Shown here piece by piece: positions 33,801 to 44,645 of a DNA stretch of 64,000 nt; the stretch's first letter is position 1; every line of letters starts with the position of its first letter. Below the pieces are notes generated by a model, which worked only from the letters and a program-made list of their open reading frames with translations, ran no database searches and was not told where the DNA came from. The translations under genes and the position numbers were made by a program. This stretch comes from Maylandia zebra (taxonomy: Eukaryota > Chordata > Actinopteri > Cichliformes > Cichlidae). The DNA is taken from positions 22,592,878 to 22,656,877 of the forward strand of contig NC_135174.1 of assembly GCF_041146795.1 (NCBI RefSeq), in the 5' to 3' direction.

Positions 33801-36800
33801 GAAATGTAAAAGAAAAAAGTGTAAAATCTGCATCATAGATTGAACAGATCCACTGCAGGAGAGATTTGGAACCTCTCGTGCTAAAACATTTCTTTTGTAG
33901 CTAAAACCAGAATACTTAAAAATATAGTAAATTTTGATACACTTTGACAGGGTTAGTGTTTCCCAAACTGATAAAAGCCAAACAAAAATGAAGACACTTG
34001 TTCACAAACAATCTGTAATGTAAAGGTGTCAAATTGGCAATTAAATAATAATTAACTCAGTTCCTCCAAACCCTCTTCATCTTGTTTGTAGCCTTTAAAA
34101 TCATATTTTTCCTCAATTTTGTTTGTAGATGTATGGATTGTTTGAATTTCTGTCTTCTTTGTCTTTAAGCATTCAGAGCTTTGCTGCAGATTCGAGCAAT
34201 TAGGAAGAAACTCAGTCCTCTGTCACCTAGCAGCTTTAACCCCGTCATCACTTCCCAGACCTCCGACTCAGAGGAACACTCGGTGAGACAGAACTCACGC
34301 AACAGAGAGACAGTGTTGTGATCATTTCCAGTCATCCTGAACTCAGATTCTCACCGCCCTCTTCTCCTCACAGGCATCAGAGCACATCCCCCCTGGTTAC
34401 GAGGCCGTGTCTCTCTTGGAGGCCTTGAACGGCCCCCTCAACACCACCTCAGTAGCTCCTCCTCCTCTACACTCTGGTCCCAGCCACGTCTCTGGAGCTC
34501 TTCCTCCGTATAGCAGCGAGCCTCACCCTGCCCCGGCTCGCTCCCTCTCTCCTCTGGACCACTCCAACTCCGGCCAGGCTCTTAAACTCAAGAAGAGTGG
34601 TTCAAAGTGAGCCTGCCTGTGAGGCCAGAGAGAAAACTGGTCAAAGTTGATGTTTGTTTTTTCTGCTTGGATCAGCGAGAAGGGTGGAGCTGGCTGCTTA
34701 GGACAGCATGCTTTGATCATAGGAGCATATAAAAAAAAAGTTATGGTTGCCCCGCTCTTTCTTATGAGAAATTATTTTTTTCAGTTCAAGTCTGCTAACT
34801 GTAGCTTAATTTGTTGGACCTTGAAGTAGATTTCACAGAGAAAAAGTAAAAGATTTTTCCACACACATTTTTACAAAATTATAATAATAATAATACTTAT
34901 TATTATTATTATTAGCCTACTCTATTGAATTTCAGTTTCTGCTCCATAATATTTTCAGCCTCCTGGTGTTATTTTCTCTGATGTACATTCACTTTGTCGC
35001 TTGTCTTAGGTCACTTTCCCAGAATTCCTCTGTGCTTCCCGAGGAGGACGAGAAGTCTTGCAGTGAATCTGAGGCCTGTCGCCACAAACTCGCTGCGGAC
35101 CAGCAGGAGGTATGTGTGTGTTAAACATACACAGAGAGAACATGCATTTTCACAGTGTCACATGTCTCCTACGGCTGTGGGAGTTTACACGTTAGTTTAC
35201 ACATCATGTTGTGAACGTCTCTCTTACGGCTTGCTCTTGTTGGTTTACAGTGCGGAGTAACTCCAGACAGCGAGAACCTGACTTTCTCCTCCTCTGGAGC
35301 CATCGACCAGTCATCCTGCACCGGCACCCCCCTCTCCTCCACCATTACCTCCCCAGAAGGTATACACTGACACACATGCACACACACACTAAACCTCAAA
35401 ATACTCCTTTTCCTACCTTTTTATAACACCTCAAGCCTATTTTTGTGTGACTCACACTTGCATAAGCATGATAACATGCATAATGCATGTTATGTAAATT
35501 TTGAGTTGCTCTAAAAATTGCAGCAACTGATGTGAATCACTTCTATTTTCTAAAGGCAAAGTGTGGTTTTAAAGGTTTTGTTTTATGCCTCACATTTTAT
35601 ATAGTTGATGCCACTGTAAGTCTTTTCATCATGCATGAAATGTGACTCTGGACTTAATTTTTATTGTGGGCCATAATTTTCCAGTGATAGCAAGTAGGCT
35701 TGCTATGATCTATGCCACTGTGAAACGCTGGTATGTGCTCCTATAGAAACCACAAGTCTGATTATATCAACCATGTTTAACAAGAAAAGGTTTTTTTGCA
35801 TCGCCATGGACAAAAACACACAACCATACTTTGAAACAGCAACGGCTTTTTTTGGTGGAGATCATTTTTACTATACTTAAACCTGCCAACATCAGGTCAC
35901 TTAAGAGCATAAAATCACCGATTCGATTCAGGAACGAAGCACTGGACCGTACCAGTAAATAGGCTGTACTGTACTACACACATACAACACAAACTACAAA
36001 GTATATTGTAAAGTGTTATTATGCAACACTACAATACTGAAAAGGATTACATTTGAGAAGATTGAAAATCATTTGCTATTAAATCTGGGATTTGCAGTGG
36101 AGTAGTTCCTTCACTGTTAAATGTAATTACGTACACAGTGTGGTACCTTTGCATCCTTTTTGTTTTCATTTCCCTTCTTTTTTCAATCCAAATCAAGTCT
36201 TTTTATGGCCGCGATACACCTTGTAGTTCATTGTTTCGGTGCAGGCTGTCAAATGGATATCAAAATTCAATTCTAAAACCAGAGCTATCAAAAAGTTGGG
36301 AGTCAATCTTGTGGGAAAGTGATGATGATGGTGGCCATCACTGTGGCTACACCCATTATGATCATTCTATAGTTTCCCCTTTAAAACTCTGTAATAAGTT
36401 TAGTACACCCTCGTACTTCAGATGATTAAAAATATGCATCAACTCTAATGCCAATTAATTTGTGCAACACCCAGCATGTGAGGTAATAGGAAACAAACTA
36501 GAGTCCAGCTTAATTTCTTGCACTATTCCTGAATTACATAATACAACATAAGTTGTCCACTTAATAAGAGATTTACTTAAGTGGAAGCACACACATGATG
36601 GTCATAATCAAGACGTCAATTACAAAGTAAGTTTGCCATCACAGAAAAAGGCTGTGACGAACTCTTAAACTCACTCTTGTTCTTTCACACCCGAATAAAG
36701 GTATAAAAGTCACAAGAATTGTAGTGTTCTCATTTTTAGGGTAACTTGTCCATAGTGTGGTGTTATTGCTATACTCTTTTTTTCTGTTGTAACATTCATG

Positions 36801-39800
36801 CAGGGTTAATTAAGTCCATCTTGTTCTAAAAGTTGGTTTCAGCTGCTCTACCCAGCCAGGAAACCCATTTTCCTCAAAATGGTGTTCAGTGTCTCAGAAA
36901 TGTTGCATGAAAGTTAAATACAAGGAGCTCAAGGCAGCTTCAATGAAGGCTTTTAGCATAAATAAATCAGAGGTTTACCACCTCAGCGTTTTGTGTTGGT
37001 GCCACTAGATGAAATTTCCTGGGAAATCTACAGAGCGGCCTTTGAGCAAAACCCAGAAAGCAAGGTCTATTATTCCAGCTGGAATGATTTTTGCAAGTCA
37101 CTATTTACATTTTCTGCCGCTGATAATATTTGCGGACACACGGCCTAGTTTTTTCCAACCTGGCTGCCGAAAAACGAAAACACACAAACATCCGAAACCC
37201 CCCAAAGCTGGACCGTGATGTGTGTCTCCGTCTGTCTGCCAGACCCAGTGAGCAGCAGCCTGGCCCAGTCAGTGATGTCCATGGCCTCGTCCCACTCGCA
37301 GCACTCCCACATCAGCACTGACACCATGTCCTCCATGTCAGGGTCCTACCTGGCCGGGGCTGAAGGTGAACCCGGGGGGGACGAGGGGGGAGATGTGGAC
37401 TGCGAGGAGAACCAGGAAGCCTCCATGGAGAACCGAAGACCGTCACAGCAAGACAGGGTGAGCATGGAGGATGAACTAGCTGCACATTCATGTAGTTTTA
37501 AATAAATTGTTGTCTCATCGGTACTCAAAGCTTCCCTTTGGTTGTTTTCTTTTTTGTAGGAATTTTCCAAAGAGCCAAAGGAACAAAACTATTCAGTGGC
37601 TGTAGAGGATCAGGACTCAGAGGTGACTAACACAGTGATGAACAGACTGTGATTATTGCTTATTTTATGAATTAAGTTGCCTATTACAACGTTTCATAAC
37701 GCTCCCCCCCCCTTCCTATTTTCATCAGGGAAATGATGTCACTGAAGAGGACTGCTCATCTCCATCTAATGGGAAAGGTAACTATAGTAACCACCATTCA
37801 CCTTTCACCCATGGCAACTCATCTCTGTTTGCATTTGTTGTTCTCAAGCTATGAGAAACAAAAAAGTAAATACACCCTTTCATACAAACTACATATTATA
37901 GCAAATCTGTTCGTGTCATGGCTGAGTGATACCAACCCTTTCAAAGTAATGGAGTTGTGTGTTAATAGCTGTCCTCTAGATGGGGCAGTCTCTTTCAAAA
38001 TGCTTGCAATTTTGGCTGCATCTGTATGAGAGTGAATGGCTTCTCATGCAGTGTGTCTGCAAAAGGAATCTGATCTTCTGCACAGTGATGGCTGAGCTCA
38101 CAAGACCACAAGAGCCAAAATAAATTACAGATGCTTTGATCAAGCCTTCAAGATGTTACTGTTACTAATTAAATCACTTTTATAGTCAGTATGTGATATT
38201 TAAGTCTTATGCTGACATTAACAGCTGTGATGATCTAAAATGTGTTAATCCAAGTGTTAGTTAAGAAAAGGACTCTGAAGGTGTCTCAGTAAGCTTGTAG
38301 GATGCAGGCATACTTCTTAGGTATGGATGGAGGTTCCACAATGAAATTAGTCAAGTAAAGCCAACATTATGAAAATCATAACCATTAATTACACAGTCTA
38401 AGGAGCTTAGAAAGAAAGCAACTAGGAATGCATTCTTTTGAATGTGTACCATAACCCTATGAATGAACCCTATAAATAAAATGACATTTTATCAGTAATC
38501 ACCGTACCTCGGTGATGATACTTCCACTTTCCGCAGTGATAAATCCATCAACGGGCTTCAGGGTATTGGTAGCAGCATCTGGGTAAATTACACCTGTATA
38601 GTCAAAGACAGTTCAGTTTCTAGATATGAGTTTTAAAAGTTAATGCTGGAAAGGTGTGAGGGTAGGAGTAGGAGTATTAGCCAACTGCACCTCAGTCCTA
38701 AGCACCAAACCAGCCCTTTTCTTGTCAGCAGCCACCCAGAGTTGTTACAGAGCTAAATGAAGCAGCACAAACTCAGTTGATTTGCTCTTACTTATTTATT
38801 CTGTTCTCCAAAGTGTCCTCATTCTGAATTAAAGGCTGGTCATTTGAAATAAGTATTCTGATCGATCAGAGCATCCTTTCACTAACAGTAAACGAGCCTC
38901 TAGAGTCATCCTTTGTTGATCAGATTCAGGTTTTGCTCCACACAGGGCTGCTGACTTGCATCTGCATGGTTTGAATTTCTCTGAATGTTTGTGTAGTTGC
39001 TGTTGGCGTTAGTGTACAATCTATGTGTTTTTACACTCTAAGCCTTGCTGCCTGCACCTGCTTTTATAGCTTCTGTATCATGAAACATGCTCCACCTGCA
39101 CTGCTCCTGGAAGCCGTTTATGTGTCTGCAAGTGTGTGAAGTGCGTGTGTGTATGTATGTATGTATGTATGAGAGAGAGAAGGCAAGTGCGGTGGAGTGC
39201 TAAAGAAAGTGTTGTGGTGTGCACCGTGTGGGCGTCCATTACCAGTAAGGCTTGAAGCGAAAATAACAAGGTCACCTTTAATTAGACAACGGTTTGAAAC
39301 GTGTATATGTAAATTACTTGTGTGTGCGCGTGGGTGTGTGTGTTGTGATACCTCGGGCCAGACTGAAACAACCTCTGCGAGTTACTGAATGACCTTTCAG
39401 TTTTTTAGGAGACGAGCGGACCTGTGCTGCCTGACAGACTGTGAATGAGCACACGCGCTGTAGGATGTATGTTTGCACGCACACTTGTGTGCATCTGCAC
39501 CAGCGCTGCCAGACGGCTTCTGAATGTGCCCTGTCTGTGTCTCTGTGCTGAGCTGCCAATCATTCACTCATCACTTCCTTATTAGCACACACACTCTGCA
39601 CACGAGCAGGCTTGCTGCAGGCATGAGGCACTCACACATATGATACATCTCAGTATTTATTATCTGGCCATGCTGGAAAAGGAAGAAAATCATATTCCAT
39701 ACAGGTCACGTTTATTTCTTTTTAATTTATTTTTCATCTCATTTATCTGTGCTTCATGAATAAGGTAAAACACCAAAACCTCAAGTTCATTTGCTTCATA

Positions 39801-39808
39801 TTAACTTA

Positions 39809-39907
<99 letters not shown>

Positions 39908-42711
39908 TACAAAGACATTTGTATGAGAAAGACCTAAATTCCACAGAAGAACAAAATGTTGGACAGGCAAAGCTAAAGAAAAAAAAGCAGCAAAATGTGA
40001 TTTTTACTATACGTGCTGTCATCATCACCACAGCAAATCAAATCACTTTTATTGTCACATCACATGTGCAGGTACATTGGTACAGTACATGTGAGTGAAA
40101 TTCTTGTGTGCGAGCTTCACAAGCAACAGAGTTGTGCAAAATACAATAACATAAACAAGCAAAATACAAGAATGGCTAAATCTGAAACTAATAAATATAT
40201 GTACAATATATAATAGTATATGCGTATAGTATATGCATATGTATAGTATATGCACAGCAGCATAGTCTACTGTGAGTGCATGTGGAAGTCAAATACAATG
40301 CAGTCTATGAATGAGCGCAAGAGATAGAACTGAATATATCATCAAATTAAATGCACTACCATTTAATGTAAACCATGACTGATCAAAAGAGCATAAAAAA
40401 TCAAACCGTTCTTCCTGTAAAAATATGGAAAGATTTTTACATATAAATATGGAAAAATTGTGTATGTTTCTGTTCTGCCTTGTGTGCTGTTTGTTTGTAT
40501 ATGTGTCTTTCTTGCTGCTGTTACACCCAAATTTCCCCTTGTGGGACAAATAAAGGATTATTCTATTCTGTTGATTCCTGTTGGAATAGTGAATTTGACA
40601 GCCACAATGATCCGTGACAGGTCAGAATGGCAGCGTTTTGACAGTCCTGACACTGCAGTCCTGCACACTAAGCTTTGCAAGTGTCCAAACTTCTTTGTTT
40701 TATCATAGTTCCTTCACTTGTCACATTTTTTTCAGCAGAACATACTCACCTTTGCTCCATTTTTTTCCATCCAGTCACTGGATTATGATTTGACATATGC
40801 ATTAAGCTGAAGGCCAAATAAAGAAAAAAAGTGAACATCTTCACAAGCTTTCTTGAAACTTGATCCTAGAGACTCATATTGATCAAATGTGCAAATATTT
40901 GATCAATTATTATTCTGTTATTGCCATTCTAGCATGGCCACCTCTGACACCCTCCCCCCTCTTCCTCTTTCTCTCACCCTCCTGCCTGTCCCACCTTCTC
41001 CTCCTCCTCCTCCACCCCACATGCTGTGCCTGGCTGCTCTTGTTTGACCTTTGCCCTCGCTTGCAGGTGGGCGGAGCAGGTGTCCAGAGTTGGCCAATAA
41101 CAATCAGGGCGTCGCCCTCTGTGACACGCCCTCTTTGGGGTTGGATAATGAGCAGGCTCCCAACAGCCGTTTCGCGGGTGAGTGGCAACCTCCCGAACAT
41201 GGACCAATGAGAGCTGAAGACTGAGAGTGTAGGGACGGGGGATGAAGAGAGATACAGGAGGAAAGAAAACGTGAGGAGAGTTATCTGCAGAGGACTAAAG
41301 GATTTCTGATGCATTAGCTTGCTATGCTAACGTGCTAATGTGAGTGGAAGCTAGGGAGAGCAGCAGTTAGGTTTTTAAACGCTGTTTTTAGATGAGGATT
41401 TGTAGCATTTTTGCCCAGCATGAAGACTAGGAGCCTTCCTTCTCTTCATCCTTACCCTTTGATGTTGTGGTGCTTCATTGCTTTTTTTTTATTTTTATTT
41501 CTCCAGTAGCGGTTAGCTGTCCACTCTCTCCCTCCTCCTCCCCTTTAGCTGAAGCCCCGTGTGCCTGAGCGCGCGCGTGTGTTTGTGTAGCCGTGTTTGA
41601 GTGAATCTTATGTGTGACTGACGGGTGATTTCTGCATTTGCTTTCATGAGAGAGTGTGAGAGAGAAACAATCTGGCCCTTCCCAAAAGTTGAAGTTCATG
41701 TTCAGTGTCTGCCAGCTCCGAGCCGCTTTGCCAAACATCTGCGACTCATTTTCACACCCTCCATCTTCCCTCCTGTCCTTCCCCGGCCCTCCCGTCTGCT
41801 TCGCCACACGGGGTGAGTTACTGTGATGAGAGCTAAAGGTGTCGATTTTGTTCTTGACGGCCAGCGTTTGTAAATCGCAGTCAGTTATTTTCTGGACTCC
41901 TGGTTGAATTTGATTCCATTTCTACTTTGTTTCACACCTTATCTTTACACTGTTTCAGCAAAAAAAAAATTGCCTATAAAACTTCCCTTTCTTTGTCATT
42001 TCAACAATTTTAAAGCTGCCAATTTAACACAGATCTCTTTAAAAAGCCATCACAACCTTTGGTGTGGTATGAAAAATATTATTAAATGGCTGAAAGATAA
42101 AGTCAAAAGTCAAAGTCAAAGTCAGCTTTATTGTCAATTCTGCCACATGTACAGGACATACAGAGAATAGAAACTGTAAGGATAAGGATATTGTTTAATT
42201 ATTTATACAAATACAAATGTGACATGTAAAAGAAACTCCATATAAAACATTTAAGGAATTCTCTCAGTTTATTTTTACTAGATATTCAAATACAAGAGTT
42301 CACCATTCAGTAAATAGACAAACTCTGGAGTATTAGTTTACCTCGTCAGCATATATCATTTTGTGTTCAAACTTTCTTCACAGCCTCTAGCTCTCCATCA
42401 TTCTCGTAGCTTTTGACCTCGTCCCCTCTCCAAACCCCGAGACTCCCTTCGTTCCCATGAACCCACTCGACCCTGTTTGCGTTTTACGGTGAATGTCGTG
42501 ACATGTTTTCTATTCCTGTGTTGTAAAGGTGTTTTGTTATCTCTCTGTTTCTCTCCTTTTTACTTCCCATCATTCTTCACATCCTCTGCTGTCTTTTCCT
42601 GGACATTTTTCCTTCCCGCCCCTTTCTTCTTCTCTTCTGTCTTTTTTCCTTCTTTCGCTTTCTTTCGGATGGACAGATGAGGAGTCGTGCCCAGTGCACA
42701 TTGAGGACTAG
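21836..42711 (+). CDS. rnf157: E3 ubiquitin-protein ligase RNF157
   Basis: RING-type E3 ligase related to MGRN1, studied in neurons. Nineteen coding exons join in frame with GT-AG borders: 21836-21923, 24294-24412, 30302-30390, 30794-30943, 32340-32457, 32570-32636, 32729-32772, 32929-32976, 33143-33214, 33350-33509, 34170-34282, 34374-34606, 35010-35109, 35251-35359, 37243-37457, 37560-37622, 37729-37777, 41067-41177 and 42677-42711. The total is 1983 nt or 660 aa (human about 680). The start MGALTSRQ fits N-myristoylation. Residues 30-260 form the conserved N-terminal domain ([46 protein letters not shown]). A C3HC4 RING spans 278-316 (CVVC ... CRH ... CNAC ... CPIC). The C-terminal half is Ser-rich and disordered ([24 protein letters not shown]) and ends SCPVHIED. 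Introns 2 and 17 hold repeats. RNF157 is preferred over MGRN1 from the C-terminal half and synteny. Confidence 0.96.
21924..24293 (+). other. rnf157 intron 1
   Basis: 2.4 kb without coding sequence or recognisable mobile element. It is AT-rich with several short poly-T stretches. Confidence 0.6.
24919..25775. mobile_element. Unclassified 857 bp terminal-inverted-repeat element
   Basis: Perfect 15 bp terminal inverted repeats: ATCCGGTTGTTCAGT at 24919-24933 and its reverse complement at 25761-25775. Both are followed inwards by a TGACG motif. No long open frame lies inside and no clear target duplication is seen, so the superfamily is unknown. It sits in rnf157 intron 2. Confidence 0.6.
25776..28150 (+). 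other. rnf157 intron 2, middle part
   Basis: No exon and no element that I can name. AT-rich, with poly-A near 25825-25855. Confidence 0.5.
28150..29090 (+). mobile_element. Degraded LINE 3' half with nested insertion
   Basis: The plus strand encodes [60 protein letters not shown] and [11 protein letters not shown], then resumes at about 28866 as [13 protein letters not shown]. These are the C-terminal blocks of a fish LINE RT protein. The 3' end reads TTTATAAATAAAGATGGATGG. The frame is interrupted at about 28622-28865 by another element's tail. Confidence 0.75.
28622..28865 (-). mobile_element. L2-like LINE tail nested in the LINE
   Basis: Begins with ATTGAAATTGAAAGCCTTTATTGTCATTATAC, which on the minus strand is the 3' tail of an L2/CR1-like LINE. 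It separates GDRAFSA from APKLWNNLP of the host LINE. Confidence 0.6.
29091..30301 (+). other. rnf157 intron 2, 3' part
   Basis: No feature found apart from the polypyrimidine tract and AG before the exon at 30302. Confidence 0.5.
30944..32339 (+). other. rnf157 intron 4
   Basis: 1.4 kb without recognisable coding or mobile sequence except a short (TG)n near 31280. Confidence 0.5.
35360..37242 (+). other. rnf157 intron 14
   Basis: 1.9 kb, AT-rich, no element recognised. Confidence 0.5.
39811..39906. repeat. (TA)40(CA)n microsatellite
   Basis: About 80 bp of uninterrupted AT repeats followed by ACACAC units. Frames through it are artefacts. Confidence 0.95.
40034..40200 (-). mobile_element. 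LINE 3' tail, minus orientation
   Basis: AAATCAAATCACTTTTATTGTCACATCACATGTGCAGGTAC is the inverted 3' tail of a common fish LINE. It is 5'-truncated and has no coding sequence. Confidence 0.5.
40440..40572 (+). mobile_element. LINE 3' tail, plus orientation
   Basis: Ends with CCCCTTGTGGGACAAATAAAGGATTATTCTATTCTG, a typical LINE polyadenylation-like end with short tandem tail units. Confidence 0.5.
42105..42180 (-). mobile_element. Short LINE/SINE tail
   Basis: AAAGTCAAAGTCAAAGTCAGC followed by TTTATTGTCAATTCTGCCACATGTAC is an inverted retroelement tail with tandem AAAGTC units. Confidence 0.5.
42677..42711 (+). other. rnf157: rnf157 penultimate or terminal exon ending exactly at its stop
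   Basis: This 35 nt exon encodes [11 protein letters not shown] and TAG. The last base of the stop codon is followed immediately by GTATGG, a possible splice donor. It may therefore be a terminal exon or a stop-carrying cassette exon spliced to 44500. Confidence 0.6.
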
Positions 42712-42939
42712 GTATGGAGATGTGGTTAGATGGTCGATCAGACTTTAAAATCTCAATTTGGGGGTTTGTAATTTATAAACTGTAGCAGTTGTTTTTCTTT
42801 TGTTCTTATTTTACCTTTTGATTTCTCATTCAGCCTCATCATTAAATTGTATTTCGCAATCTAATTAGGTCATCGAGTACTAAATCGATGAAAGTAAGAA
42901 GCGTTTTTTTTTTTATTTTAAAAAGAAAATGCAAGTCTA

Positions 42940-42941
<2 letters not shown>

Positions 42942-42973
<32 letters not shown>
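42942..42973. repeat. 32 nt poly-T run
   Basis: Uninterrupted T homopolymer on the plus strand, 3' of the rnf157 stop. No retroelement body is recognised next to it. Confidence 0.85.
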
Positions 42974-43564
42974 CCAATTTATAATTTCTTCAGGCTTGCA
43001 AAAGGTACAACTGTTTAGGAAATGTGGATCCACCGAATTGTGTTTCTGTTTATTATTCAGGTTTTCGCTGGTGACATGAAAAGTATGAATTATTTTCTAT
43101 CTTTGTGTCTGTGGCTTTATTTTTAAATAGGGAATAGCACAACATGCGTCACTGAGATCTACTGAGCATTGATTTATTATTGTTTATCTAAAAATAGAAT
43201 ACAGTTTTTAATATTTGAATGTTTTGGATAAATTTGATTTGAAAAGAAGAGAGTATGATGTCTTTGTACACACCTCAGCTATCTCTGTTCTTTTTTTTAT
43301 AATGGGTAATCAACTTAATGGTTATCGCTTGTTATTGCAATAAACTGTAATGTAATGAAAAAGTATTCTTAGGACGTTTATCACTTTGATCTTGGTCTAA
43401 AATATATGATAGCCACCCCCCATTTCTATGTCTTTAAAAACACTTTGGCAATAGTTCTCCAGTCTTTCTCTAAATCTTTCAATTTTTCTTATTTGGACGT
43501 CAGCTGTTTTTACTCACTTTCTGTCTAGTCCATGTACCTGTCATTGCATAGGGCTGCATTTCAG

Positions 43565-43886
43565 CCAATGGGGCGATCGTGGCTCAAAAGTTGGGAGGTC
43601 GCCTTGTAATCGGAAGGTTGCTGGTTCGAGCCCCGGCTCGGACAGTCTCGGTCATTGTGTCCTTGGGCAAGACACTTGACCCGTTGCCTACTGGTGGTGG
43701 TCAGAGGGCCCGGTGGCGCCAGTGTCCGGCAGCCTCGCCTCTGTCAGTGCGCCCCAGGGTGGCTGTGGCTACAATGTAGCTTGCCATCACCAGTGTGTGA
43801 ATGGGTGGATGACTGGATGTGTAAAGCGCTTTGGGGTCCTTAGGGACTAGTAAAGCGCTATATAAATACAGGCCATTTTACCATTA
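43565..43886 (+). mobile_element. tRNA-derived SINE, near full length
   Basis: The head resembles a tRNA promoter: an A box-like TGGCTCAAAAGTTGGG and a B box GGTTCGAGCCCC at about 43622-43633. The body has GGCAAGACACTTGACCCGTTG, GGCAGCCTCGCCTCTGTCAG and GTGTGTGAATGGGTGGATGA. The tail has GTAAAGCGCTTTGG and AAAGCGCTATATAAATACAG. A 5'-truncated copy lies at 11099-11311 on the other strand. It is not a functional tRNA gene. Confidence 0.85.
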
Positions 43887-44499
43887 GTAGTGTTGGGGAA
43901 CTTGTTAAAATTGATGGAATTATGAATGCAGAAAAGTACCACCTGAAAGGCATCAAAGGCACTATCTTAATTTTTAAGCACGGCAAAGATAACACAAACA
44001 ACCTGCCAATGCAGGAAAAGCATACCTGGATAGAAAAACACAATAATACACTATCAGTCATGATTTGGCTTCCAGAAGTTGGATCAACATTGTTACGCTA
44101 AAACAAAAGACAGCCAACATCCAAAGAAGGGCTTTGACTGTCTTTTAGGAAGCCTGGAGAACTATTGTTGAAGACATACAAGAAAGCTGACTAAGAGAAT
44201 TTAGTTCTGTGTTGAATAATACAGGTGATCATATGAAATATTAATTTCCAAGCTCATTAGAACTGCACAGACTCTGTTTTTGCTTTCTACATATATTTGC
44301 ACGTTTCAATGAATTGCTGCACCCATTTCCCATTTTTCTAGCAAAACATAAAGAAATGTGGGACAGTCCAAGACTTTTGCACGGTACCTTGGGTTTATTG
44401 AGTTCTGCAAATAAAGTTTAACTGAAAAATTACAGTTTGTCTGTGAGTTACCTGGAAAAACTGATTCAAATCATCTTCTCGTTCTCTTCTCTCATTCAG

Positions 44500-44645
44500 A
44501 CCTGTTGTACCTTGGGGGCTACAGGCCTGTTTTGGAGCCTCTCCCCCACCACAACTCCACCAGCAACATGAACCTGGAGGAGCAGGGGGCAGAGAGCAGG
44601 GTCCAGAGTCCCAAACATCCCTGCCGTGGACCACTCATTGTGTAA
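44500..44645 (+). CDS. rnf157: Possible alternative terminal coding exon of rnf157
   Basis: The acceptor TTCTCTCATTCAG precedes a frame that, joined in phase 1 to the exon ending at 41177, reads DLLYLGGYRPVLEPLPHHNS ... and ends PCRGPLIV then TAA: 47 extra residues and a stop. With exons 1-18 this would give a 697 aa protein, ending differently from the 660 aa form. Codon content looks coding and the phase fits. It is alternatively part of the 3' UTR. Confidence 0.5.

Larger units (their letters stand above)
37778..41066 (+). other. rnf157 intron 17 with repeats
   Basis: 3.3 kb intron. It contains a (GTAT)n tract near 39148-39172, the long TA microsatellite at 39811-39906, LINE tails at 40034-40200 (minus) and 40440-40572 (plus), and otherwise unassigned sequence. 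Confidence 0.6.

Noticed and set aside
40910-41314. Minus-strand frame opposite rnf157 exon 18
   Set aside because: Composition follows the antisense of a C/T-rich tract and exon 18; no homology seen.
43600-43680. Possible tRNA gene
   Set aside because: B box and cloverleaf-like head belong to a SINE, whose body and tail follow directly.
44500-44645. A separate small gene
   Set aside because: No start signal of its own; it fits rnf157 in phase and follows a splice acceptor, so an alternative exon is the simpler reading.
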